From contig CAUJHO010000061.1 of the NCBI GenBank assembly GCA_963205025.1, forward strand, positions 1 to 64,000: a stretch of DNA of 64,000 nucleotides, in the 5' to 3' direction. The notes under the pieces were generated by a model. It was not told the DNA's origin and made no database searches. It saw only the letters and a list, made by a program, of their open reading frames with translations. This DNA comes from Pseudomonadota bacterium (GTDB lineage: Bacteria > Pseudomonadota > Alphaproteobacteria > Caulobacterales > Caulobacteraceae). How positions within the stretch are numbered: the first letter of the stretch is position 1; each line of letters begins with the position of its first letter. This document shows positions 16,045 through 22,894 of this stretch, piece by piece. The position numbers and the translations under genes were made by a program.

Positions 16045-16962
16045 CTACTCCTCTGCTAGCGCCTGAACATGGGCGACCGCCGATCGCCCTAGCCCTTCAA
16101 GGTCGTAGCCGCCCTCCAGCGACGACACAACCCGGCCTTTCGCATGGCGGCGCGCCACACCGAGCACCGCGCGCGTAGCCCAGGCAAAGTCCTCGGCCTC
16201 CAGCGACTGATGTGCCAGCGGATCGCGGCGATGCGCGTCAAATCCCGCCGAGATCAACACCAGGTCGGGCGCAAAGGCATCCAGCCCCGCCATCAACCGT
16301 CCCTCGAAGGCGGCCCGCCAGGCCCTCGGATCGGTGTGGGGCGAGACCGGCGCATTGACGATGTTGCCGACCCCGGTTTCGGAGGCCTCTCCCGTCCCCG
16401 GATAGAGCGGCGACTGGTGGATCGAGCCGAGAAACAGGCTGTCATCCGCCTCGAAGGCCGCCTGGGTGCCGTTGCCGTGGTGGACATCGAAATCGATCAC
16501 CGCCACCCGCTCCAGCCCCAGGCCTTGCGCCGCGCGCGCCGCGATCGCCAGATTCGAGAACAGACAAAAGCCCATGGCCCGGTCCGGCTCGGCATGGTGG
16601 CCCGGCGGCCTGACCGCACAGAAGGCTCGGCGGCGGTCTCCGGCCGCAACCGCGCGCACGGCCTGAAGGGTCGCCCCCGCCGCCAGCCGCGCGGCCCGCA
16701 CGCTGCCCGGCGACAGGGCCGTATCGGGGTCCAGATAGGCCAGCCCCTCATCGGGTCCGGCATTCAGGATCGTCTGGACGTATCCGGCCGGGTGGACCCG
16801 TTCCAGATCGGCGACCTCGGCTTGGGTCGCGGCCACCGCCTCACCGTCCAGCCCGGCATCGGCCAGGGCATCCAGCACGGCTTTCAGCCGACCCGGATGT
16901 TCGGGATGACCGGCCCCAGGGTTGTGGCCCAGCATCGCCGGATGGGTATAAAGCGCGACCAT
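16045..16962 (-). CDS. histone-deacetylase-like amidohydrolase
   Basis: Zn-dependent deacetylase of the arginase/HDAC fold, 305 residues. Motifs are intact: RPPGHHAEPDRAMGFC with the tandem catalytic His pair, VIDFDVHHGNGTQ with the Zn ligands Asp and His, and SAGFDAHRRDPLA with the third ligand Asp. Bacterial members deacetylate acetyl-lysine (AcuC) or acetylated polyamines; the loop structure does not decide between them. Its ATG overlaps, on the opposite strand, the ATG of a GNAT acetyltransferase gene, so both promoters must lie inside the neighbour's coding sequence. Confidence 0.9.
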   Translation of the reverse strand: MVALYTHPAMLGHNPGAGHPEHPGRLKAVLDALADAGLDGEAVAATQAEVADLERVHPAGYVQTILNAGPDEGLAYLDPDTALSPGSVRAARLAAGATLQAVRAVAAGDRRRAFCAVRPPGHHAEPDRAMGFCLFSNLAIAARAAQGLGLERVAVIDFDVHHGNGTQAAFEADDSLFLGSIHQSPLYPGTGEASETGVGNIVNAPVSPHTDPRAWRAAFEGRLMAGLDAFAPDLVLISAGFDAHRRDPLAHQSLEAEDFAWATRAVLGVARRHAKGRVVSSLEGGYDLEGLGRSAVAHVQALAEE

Positions 16963-17503
16963 GACCCCTCCCTATCAGCCCCAAATCCGCGCCGCCACGA
17001 TCAAGGACGCCCCCGAGATCGCCATCCTGGCCGAACGCACCTTCGTGGAAACCTTCATCGACGGCTTCGGCATCCCGTATCCGCCGGACGACCTGGCCGC
17101 CTTCAAGGCCGACGTCTTCGCTGAAGACATCACCCGCGAACGCCTCGCCGACGCCGACCACATCTGGGAGGTGGCCGTGATCGACGACCGCATCGTCGCC
17201 TTCTCGGAGATCGGCCCGGCGTCGATGCCCCACCCGGATCTGCGCCCCGAACATGCCGAGCTGAAGCGGCTCTATGTCGCCGGCGAGGCGCAAGGGCTGG
17301 GGCTGGGCCGCACCCTGCTCGAACGCGCCCTGGCTCGTATGGACGAACGCCCCGGTCCCCAGTGGCTCAGCGTCTGGTCCGGCAATGACAAGGCCCAGCG
17401 CCTGTATCGCCACTATGGTTTCGACAAGGCGGGGGAATACGAGTTCCCGGTCGGCAGCTGGCGCGACCATGAGTTCATTTTCAGACGGGACCCGACCCCA
17501 TGA
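16961..17503 (+). CDS. GNAT family N-acetyltransferase
   Basis: A 180-residue acetyl-CoA-dependent N-acetyltransferase. The domain starts almost at once (IRAATIKDAPEIAILAERTF), so no later start is possible. The acetyl-CoA pyrophosphate loop is LYVAGEAQGLGLGRTLLERA (Q/R-x-x-G-x-G/A) and motif B is WLSVWSGNDKAQRLYRHYGF. It resembles the group that includes spermidine and protein acetyltransferases. The start codon shares bases with that of the divergent deacetylase gene (CATG, 16960-16963), and its stop overlaps the nitroreductase ATG. Confidence 0.85.
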   Translation: MTPPYQPQIRAATIKDAPEIAILAERTFVETFIDGFGIPYPPDDLAAFKADVFAEDITRERLADADHIWEVAVIDDRIVAFSEIGPASMPHPDLRPEHAELKRLYVAGEAQGLGLGRTLLERALARMDERPGPQWLSVWSGNDKAQRLYRHYGFDKAGEYEFPVGSWRDHEFIFRRDPTP

Positions 17504-18174
17504 AGGATCATCCGGCGACGGAGCATGCGCCTCTGCCCGCCTATACGGACGCCGAGCGTCTCGCCCGCGCTGAGGCCTTTCGCGCCCACATGGCCACCCG
17601 CCGGACCGTGCGGAACTATAGCGACCAAGCCGTCTCGCGCGCCGTGGTGGAACAGGCCCTGCTGACCGCCGGCGGCGCACCGTCAGGGGCCAATCACCAG
17701 CCCTGGTTTTTCGCCGTCATCGAAAGCCCCGAGACGCGCAAGCGCGTCCGCGAGGCCGCCGAGGCCGAGGAGCGGGATTTCTATGAAACCAAGGCCCCGC
17801 AGGAGTGGCTGGATGCCCTGGCGCCGCTAGGGACGGACCCCGACAAATCGTTTCTGGAGACCGCCCCGGTCCTGATCGCCGTCTTCGCCCAACGCCGGGG
17901 TGGCCCCCGGCCCGGCGACCACAAGAAGAACTACTATGTCACCGAAAGCGTCGGCATCGCCACCGGTCTGCTGATCGCGGCCCTGCATGACGCCGGCCTG
18001 GCGACCCTGACCCATACGCCCGCGCCCATGGGATTCCTGTCCGAGATCTGTGGTCGACCGGACGACGAAAAGCCCTTCCTGCTACTCGTCGCCGGCCACC
18101 CGGCTGACGGCGCGACCGTGCCGGTCGCCGCACTGGACAAAAAGCCCCTGGACCAGATCGCCGCCTGGGTGTGA
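17500..18174 (+). CDS. nitroreductase family flavoenzyme
   Basis: FMN-dependent nitroreductase fold, 224 residues. The N-terminal FMN motif is RRTVRNYSDQAVSR, followed by GGAPSGANHQPWFFAVI and the C-terminal phosphate loop LATLTHTPAPMGFL. The PSGANHQPW segment and the 40-residue lid recall the iodotyrosine-deiodinase subgroup; actual substrates in bacteria are diverse. It overlaps the GNAT gene by ATGA. Its TGA stop lies inside the left arm of the inverted repeat that brackets the EVE-HNH gene. Confidence 0.85.
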   Translation: MKDHPATEHAPLPAYTDAERLARAEAFRAHMATRRTVRNYSDQAVSRAVVEQALLTAGGAPSGANHQPWFFAVIESPETRKRVREAAEAEERDFYETKAPQEWLDALAPLGTDPDKSFLETAPVLIAVFAQRRGGPRPGDHKKNYYVTESVGIATGLLIAALHDAGLATLTHTPAPMGFLSEICGRPDDEKPFLLLVAGHPADGATVPVAALDKKPLDQIAAWV

Positions 18175-18180
18175 GCCGGG
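18171..18180. repeat. left arm of inverted repeat flanking the EVE-HNH gene
   Basis: GTGAGCCGGG, matched exactly in reverse complement by 19163-19172 (CCCGGCTCAC). The two arms bound a 1,002-base segment that contains only the EVE-HNH gene and has clearly lower G+C than both flanks. Confidence 0.6.
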
Positions 18181-18189
18181 CTGGCTAGC

Positions 18190-19152
18190 TCATCCAACGA
18201 CTGGCTTCTCGATCTTAAATGAGGTCCCCTCCACAGTGAATATCCAATGGGAACCGTGATCTACGGGGGCAACACATCCAAAATGCGCTTGTCGATGATG
18301 GTTGGCGCACAGAACGATGATGTTGGCCCGACCTAGCGATCCGGGGATCATAGCACTTACCGGCACCACATGATGAGCCTCCGAATAAGGCTCCCCGTCC
18401 TTTTTCCTGAACGCTACCGTAGGCATTCCCAGCGCTTGGCAGAACTGGCATTGGCCGCCCAGTTTTTTCTTTATTTTCCGCCCTATAGAGCCGCGTTCGA
18501 TATACACACTGAGACGTTTCTGCCGCTTCGGATCCTGTTGCCCGAGCTCTTCCAGCTTTCGAAGCCCTTCGACGCTGTTTGCGAGATCTTTTTCCGGAAG
18601 CCCAGATAGTTGGTCTTCGCTCGTCGGAACGGCGATGAAGCCGGACAGCTCTTCGATGTAGCGGTAGGCATCCTCAGTGATCGCCACAGAAGCTGTCTGT
18701 TGCGCGATTCGGATTGGCTGAAAGCGCTCTTCGTCTGGCAACGAGGCGACCAAGACCGGCGCTTTGAGGAGATTGGCGACGATCCTCAAAGGGACGCGCC
18801 AAGCTGCCTTGGGCAATTCTGTGTCTGCAGCGTAAAATGTCCTGTCGGGGTCTGGAAGAAATTCGCACGGGCCGAGCACCTCGACGAGGGCATAGACGCC
18901 AACTTCGATTGGCTTCCGGCCAGATCGAATTGCTCCTGGGCGCTTAGCGAAGCGAATCACCCCGCGCTGCCCACTGGCCATGTCGAAGCGATGGTGTGTG
19001 GAAGCCTTGTACCATAGCGTTTCGTGACCCTCGGCGAGCCATTCGTGCCCGCGCCATTTGGTAGTATTGCAATAGAATACCCAGAAGCCCGTCGTCGGGT
19101 GCTTTCGCTCGTAGGTCGCCACGGAGAATTCCAAGCTAATGTCGGTTGCCAT
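18190..19152 (-). CDS. EVE-HNH nuclease, predicted modification-dependent restriction enzyme
   Basis: A 320-residue fusion. Residues about 20-130 look like an EVE (PUA-like) domain: TGFWVFYCNTTKWRGHEWL, WYKAS, GQRGVIRF and VGVYALVEVLGPCEF. This fold flips out and reads modified cytosines. Residues 232-295 are an HNH nuclease with a structural zinc site C235-x2-C238 and C282, catalytic EAHH (H260/H261), and LCANHHRQAHF (N284, H285/H286). EVE-HNH fusions are known type IV defence nucleases that cut DNA carrying modified cytosine; that role is inferred here. G+C is low: 31/60 at 18421-18480 and 33/60 at 18541-18600 against 42/60 at 17941-18000. No methylase or other defence gene is adjacent. Confidence 0.78.
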   Translation of the reverse strand: MATDISLEFSVATYERKHPTTGFWVFYCNTTKWRGHEWLAEGHETLWYKASTHHRFDMASGQRGVIRFAKRPGAIRSGRKPIEVGVYALVEVLGPCEFLPDPDRTFYAADTELPKAAWRVPLRIVANLLKAPVLVASLPDEERFQPIRIAQQTASVAITEDAYRYIEELSGFIAVPTSEDQLSGLPEKDLANSVEGLRKLEELGQQDPKRQKRLSVYIERGSIGRKIKKKLGGQCQFCQALGMPTVAFRKKDGEPYSEAHHVVPVSAMIPGSLGRANIIVLCANHHRQAHFGCVAPVDHGSHWIFTVEGTSFKIEKPVVG

Positions 19153-19162
19153 GGCTACCGTA

Positions 19163-19172
19163 CCCGGCTCAC
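19163..19172. repeat. right arm of inverted repeat flanking the EVE-HNH gene
   Basis: CCCGGCTCAC, exact reverse complement of 18171-18180. It lies between the EVE-HNH start codon and the ATG of the VWA gene, 10 bases before the latter. Confidence 0.6.
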
Positions 19173-19182
19173 GATAACCAAC

Positions 19183-20361
19183 ATGCTCCTGCCCCTCTTC
19201 ACCGAACTGCGCCAGGCGCGGGTGCCGGTTTCGCTCAAGGAGTGGCTGCACCTGATGGAGGCGATGGACGCCGGCGTCACCGAGCGCCGGGTCGAGGACT
19301 TCTATCACCTGTCGCGCGCCATCCTGGTCAAGGACGAGAAACACTACGACCGCTTCGATCAGGTTTTCGGCAAGGTCTTCAAGGGGCTGGAGACGGTCGG
19401 CCCCGATGAACTGGCCCCCGCCGACATTCCCGAGGACTGGCTGCGGTCCCTGACCGAGCGGCATTTCACGCCCGAAGAGCTGGCCCAGATCCAGGCGCTC
19501 GGCGGCTTCGACAAGCTGATGGACGAGCTGAGGAAGCGGCTGGAAGAACAGAAGGAGCGCCACCAGGGCGGCTCCAAATGGATCGGTACCGGCGGCACCA
19601 GCCCCTTTGGCCACGGCGGCTATAACCCTGAGGGCGTGCGCATCGGCGGGCCGGGCAAACAGGGCCGCGCGGTCAAGGTCTGGGAGAAGCGCGAATACCG
19701 GAACCTGGACGACAGCGTCGAACTGGGCGTGCGCAACATCAAGGTGGCGCTCAGACGCCTGCGCCGCTTTGCCCGCCAGGGGGCCGAGGACGAGCTGGAC
19801 ATGGACGGCACCATCGATGCCACGGCCCGCCACGGCTATCTCGATGTCCAGATGCGGCCCGAACGGCGCAACACGGTCAAGGTGCTGTTGCTGCTGGATA
19901 TCGGCGGCTCGATGGACGGCCACATCAAGGTCGCCGAGGAGCTGTTCTCGGCGGCCCGGTCAGAGTTCAAACACCTGGAGCACTTCTATTTCCACAACTG
20001 CCTCTATGAGGGGGTGTGGAAGGACAACCGACGCCGCCACACCGAAAAGACGTCGACCTGGGACCTGCTGCACCGGTTCGGGCCCGACTGGCGCGTGGTC
20101 TTCGTCGGCGACGCGACCATGAGCCCCTATGAGGTCACCATGCCGGGCGGCTCGGTCGAACATTGGAACGAAGAGGCCGGGGCGGTCTGGCTGAAACGCG
20201 TCACCGAGACCTGGGACCGCATCGCCTGGATCAATCCGACGCCGGAAAAATACTGGGGCTATACCCCCTCCATCGGCCTGATCAATGAGGTTATCGGCCA
20301 CCGGATGCACCCGATGACCTTGCAGGGCCTCGAAGCGGCCATGCGGGACCTGGCGCGCTAG
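19183..20361 (+). CDS. VWA domain protein, CoxE-like (YehP/MoxR-partner type)
   Basis: A 392-residue cytoplasmic protein of the CoxE-type VWA family, usually encoded directly after a MoxR AAA+ ATPase with which it forms a metal-insertion or protein-remodelling pair. The start MLLPLFTELRQARVPVSLKEWLHL is the usual family N-terminus; upstream in-frame sequence belongs to the foreign insert. The VWA domain has VLLLLDIGGSMDGHI: the MIDAS DxSxS is altered to DIGGS, losing the first serine, so metal binding may be weak. No MoxR gene is next to it; the EVE-HNH gene occupies that place on the other strand. Confidence 0.82.
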   Translation: MLLPLFTELRQARVPVSLKEWLHLMEAMDAGVTERRVEDFYHLSRAILVKDEKHYDRFDQVFGKVFKGLETVGPDELAPADIPEDWLRSLTERHFTPEELAQIQALGGFDKLMDELRKRLEEQKERHQGGSKWIGTGGTSPFGHGGYNPEGVRIGGPGKQGRAVKVWEKREYRNLDDSVELGVRNIKVALRRLRRFARQGAEDELDMDGTIDATARHGYLDVQMRPERRNTVKVLLLLDIGGSMDGHIKVAEELFSAARSEFKHLEHFYFHNCLYEGVWKDNRRRHTEKTSTWDLLHRFGPDWRVVFVGDATMSPYEVTMPGGSVEHWNEEAGAVWLKRVTETWDRIAWINPTPEKYWGYTPSIGLINEVIGHRMHPMTLQGLEAAMRDLAR

Positions 20362-20411
20362 ATGCCGGTCGTCAGAAGCCGTGGGTTGAAGTCCACAGAG
20401 CACAGGCTAGG

Positions 20412-20792
20412 GTGAACGCGGGTCTGTGGGGTGCCGCCATGCTTTTTGTCGCATCACTGTTCGCCGTCGCCCTGGTCGGGCAGCCGGGGACGCCGGCGGC
20501 GACCGAGGAAGCCGCCCCCGTCTGCTGGTTCGGGGACGCCTATGCGGCAGCGGGTGGTGAGGCTTGTCAGGCCTCCGGGGAGGAAACGCCGGAGCCGACC
20601 GCCACGCCGCCTGAGGTCGCGGTGGCCTCTCCGGCCCGGAACGGATGCGAGCGGACCGAAGGCGAGCGGCGCAATCCGGTGACGGGACAGATCGAGCGCT
20701 CGGTCGACGTCTCCTGCGTGGGCGGCTCGGACGACCCGCGCGCCCGCGAGGAGCTGGAGAGACTGCGCCGCGACCTGACGAGCAACCACTGA
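20412..20792 (+). CDS. secreted small protein with CER...C motif, copy 1
   Basis: A 126-residue protein beginning GTG with a hydrophobic signal sequence (LWGAAMLFVASLFAVALVG). An ATG at 20439 is an alternative start. The C-terminus has NGCERTEGERRNPVTGQ then VDVSCVGGSDDPRAREELER. The same arrangement (C-E-R, then TG, then V-x-C, then a Gly/Ser/Asp patch and A-R-E-x-L) recurs in the next gene, so the two are paralogues over their last 45 residues. Two cysteines per motif could form a disulfide in the periplasm. Family and function not recognised. Confidence 0.6.
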   Translation: MNAGLWGAAMLFVASLFAVALVGQPGTPAATEEAAPVCWFGDAYAAAGGEACQASGEETPEPTATPPEVAVASPARNGCERTEGERRNPVTGQIERSVDVSCVGGSDDPRAREELERLRRDLTSNH

Positions 20793-20801
20793 GGAAATAA
20801 G

Positions 20802-21401
20802 ATGTTGGTCCTGACCGCAGTCGCTCTGACCCTTACGCTGATCCAGGACCCGCCCGGCACAGCCGCCATACCGCCCGCCGCACGCTCGGCTGAGCAGGCC
20901 CAGGTCGATGTCTGCCTCTACACGCCGGTCCAGACCCGGGATGCGGCCTGTGAGCCCCTGCTCCTGCAGGAAGCCAGGCTGGTCCCGGACGAGGCCTTTG
21001 CAGGCTCCGACTCTTCGGCCCTGGGCTGGGCGAGCATCGCCTGTGCTCCCGACCGCCTGGCTGAGGGTCAGTCACGGACGGACTGCCGCGCCGACCAGCG
21101 CGCCCTGTTCCGCCGCGCCGAGCGTGCGCGCCAGGCGCTCGCCTCCGATGCCGCACCTGGCATCATGGCTGACAGCGCGGGCTATACGGTCGGGCCGGCG
21201 ACCTCGGCAGAGGCTTCCGATGCCCTGGCGCTGAATGGCGAGCGCCGGCAGGTCGGCGAGAATTGCGAACGGCGCGCCTCGTCGCGGAGAGATCAGGACA
21301 CCGGGGATTCGTCGTCGAGCCATTCCATCGTCTGTTCCTGGGGAAGCGGCGACGGCAGTGCCGCTCGCGAAGTCCTGGACGCCCTGGGCGACGATGACTG
21401 A
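20802..21401 (+). CDS. secreted small protein with CER...C motif, copy 2
   Basis: A 199-residue protein, nine bases after copy 1, with GAGGAAATAAG directly before the ATG. It has a short signal-like start (MLVLTAVALTLTLIQ) and then VCLYTPVQTRDAACEPLL, ACAPDRLAEGQSRTDCRA and a C-terminal NCERRASSRRDQDTGD ... SIVCSWGSGDG with AAREVL, matching copy 1. Six or more cysteines suggest disulfides. No known family recognised. It is followed by a decayed third copy, so the locus has expanded by tandem duplication. Confidence 0.6.
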   Translation: MLVLTAVALTLTLIQDPPGTAAIPPAARSAEQAQVDVCLYTPVQTRDAACEPLLLQEARLVPDEAFAGSDSSALGWASIACAPDRLAEGQSRTDCRADQRALFRRAERARQALASDAAPGIMADSAGYTVGPATSAEASDALALNGERRQVGENCERRASSRRDQDTGDSSSSHSIVCSWGSGDGSAAREVLDALGDDD

Positions 21402-21536
21402 CCCGATGTGTACATCCGTTTCTCCCGGCTCCCGCCGTTGTCTTCAGCCGACCGCCGCTGCACTCGACGACGGCCTGTCGCACCGAACTGGGCGGCCGGC
21501 TTCGACGAAACGAGCCCTGCCCCAGGGAGACGCCGC

Positions 21537-22154
21537 ATGCTGGTCCTGACAACAGCCTTTATTCGCGCTTGTGATCGCCGCAGACCCACCAGCCACCACG
21601 ACCGCCGACGCCGGCGATCCAGGCTCGCGTGAGATCTATCTTCAGACGCCGGCAGATGATCGCGATCCTGCTTGTCGGCCCTTGCTGGAAGCAGACGCCG
21701 CCCTGGTCCCCGACGGTCTGTTCGATGAGGAAAACCAGGCCCCCGAGGCAAGGCTGAGGGCTGGCTCAATGCCACCTGCGCCCCTGATCGGCTCAGCGCC
21801 GGCCAGTCCGAGGCGGCCTGTCGAAACGAGGCGCAAGCCCGCCACGACCGGTCGCGGGTCGCGCGTCACGCCCTGAGCGAAGTTCCGCCGTCGCCGCCGG
21901 TGGACGAGCCGCGCCGGTATGGCGCGATGAGGGCCGGCGTGAAGGCAGAGCGCGAGCGCCGGCAGGCCGCCGGGCAAGACCTTGTCTCCGAACCGGCACC
22001 CCACCCGCAGGATCGCGAACGCTGCGAACGCTAAAGCTCATCGTATAGCGACGATACCACCGGCAGCCGCGGGTCGGACGCGCGCGTGATCTCTACCCGG
22101 GGCGACGATGAGGGTGCCCGGCCTGATCGTATAAACGAACGGCGGGTCGACTGA
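21537..22154 (+). pseudogene. frameshifted third copy of the CER-motif secreted protein
   Basis: Starting at ATG 21537 (MLVLTTAFI, matching MLVLTAVAL of copy 2), the frame shifts near 21564 to ALVIAADPPATTT and IYLQTPADDRDPACRPLLEA, which aligns with VCLYTPVQTRDAACEPLLLQ of copy 2. It shifts again near 21755 to EGWLNATCAPDRLSAGQSEA, aligning with LGWASIACAPDRLAEGQSRT. The motif then reads RERCER and stops at TAA 22032-22034, but the same frame continues SSYSDDTTGSRGSDARV to TGA 22154, matching the rest of the C-terminus. Two frameshifts and one nonsense codon show the copy is dead, unless sequencing errors explain them. Confidence 0.7.
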
Positions 22155-22167
22155 TCCACCCCGCTAT

Positions 22168-22191
22168 CCCCGCCAGCTTCAGCAGGCGGGG
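22168..22191. terminator. hairpin CCCCGCC-N10-GGCGGGG between the pseudogene and the 50-aa gene
   Basis: Perfect 7-base GC stem with a 10-base loop, located between convergent units (the rightward pseudogene and the leftward 50-residue gene). It has no T-tract on either strand, so a bidirectional terminator role is plausible but unproven. Confidence 0.4.
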
Positions 22192-22205
22192 ACGGCGCGC
22201 GGTGT

Positions 22206-22358
22206 CTATTTTTTACCCGGCTGGCCGATCGGCTTGGCTTCAGAACCGCCGCCGACTTTCATGCCCGCAGGCGGCGTTCCGGCGGTCTTGCCGCCGGCAT
22301 CCTGCTTGCTGCCACCCGCACCGGGTTTGCCGCCCTGGCCTGACTTGCCCTTGTCCAT
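22206..22358 (-). CDS. 50-residue Gly/Lys-rich small protein
   Basis: Reads MDKGKSGQGGKPGAGGSKQD ... GMKVGGGSEAKPIGQPGKK. The ATG is preceded by AAGGA with eight bases of spacing, a strong ribosome-binding site, and codon third positions are GC-rich like its neighbours. It is very basic and low in complexity, so probably disordered; nucleic-acid binding is a guess. No family recognised. It is too short for most gene finders. Confidence 0.62.
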   Translation of the reverse strand: MDKGKSGQGGKPGAGGSKQDAGGKTAGTPPAGMKVGGGSEAKPIGQPGKK

Positions 22359-22426
22359 CTCGATAGTCCTTGATTGCGGATCACCGCATCAGCGCGGCCA
22401 CCACCATCTCATCCGAGATATCCGCG

Positions 22427-22894
22427 TCAGGCAAGGGCGTTTTGGCGGGATCGCAGCCACAGGGTGATCGCCCAGGCATGGGCCTCGTGTCGGACCTGGG
22501 CCAGGGCCACCAGCGGCTCCAGCCAGACCAGGTCATGGTCGGCCTCGACCTTGGACCCGGGATCGTATCCCAGGACCTCGGCGGTCCAGACTCCCGACAG
22601 GTTGCGAAGTGGCTCGCCGGTCGAGCGACGGAAGACCTGGGCCGTGCGACCGATGCGGTTCAGCCCCCGAACCGCCAGCCCCGTCTCCTCCAGGAACTCG
22701 CGCGCCAAGGCTTCGGCCTCGCTCTCGTCGCCATCGAGCGCCCCACCGGGCAGGTCGAAATAGGAGCGATCGCCGCGATCCACCCGCACACAGGCAATCA
22801 GCCCGTCGCGCTCGGCGATGCCGAAGGCACAAGGCCGGTCGCGATAGACGACACCGGGCTCGGCCTGGCCGAAGGCCAGAACAGGGAAGGCCAT
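22427..22894 (-). CDS. Nudix hydrolase
   Basis: A 155-residue Nudix protein hydrolysing a nucleoside diphosphate linked to another moiety. The Nudix box GX5EX7REUXEEXGU is complete: GGALDGDESEAEALAREFLE then ETGL. The start MAFPVLAFGQAEPGVVY overlaps the stop of the S1/P1 nuclease gene by ATGA, which decides it against an upstream in-frame extension. The preceding strand (FGIAERDGLIACVRVDRG) fits a house-cleaning enzyme. Substrate unknown. Coupling to a secreted nuclease gene is curious. Confidence 0.88.
   Translation of the reverse strand: MAFPVLAFGQAEPGVVYRDRPCAFGIAERDGLIACVRVDRGDRSYFDLPGGALDGDESEAEALAREFLEETGLAVRGLNRIGRTAQVFRRSTGEPLRNLSGVWTAEVLGYDPGSKVEADHDLVWLEPLVALAQVRHEAHAWAITLWLRSRQNALA

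Noticed and set aside
19024..19182. N-terminal extension of the VWA protein
   Set aside because: The extension is antisense to the EVE-HNH coding region and crosses the insert boundary; the conserved family start is at 19183.
18171..22400. A larger genomic island or prophage remnant
   Set aside because: No integrase, transposase, phage structural gene or tRNA attachment site is visible; only the EVE-HNH segment has clearly different composition.
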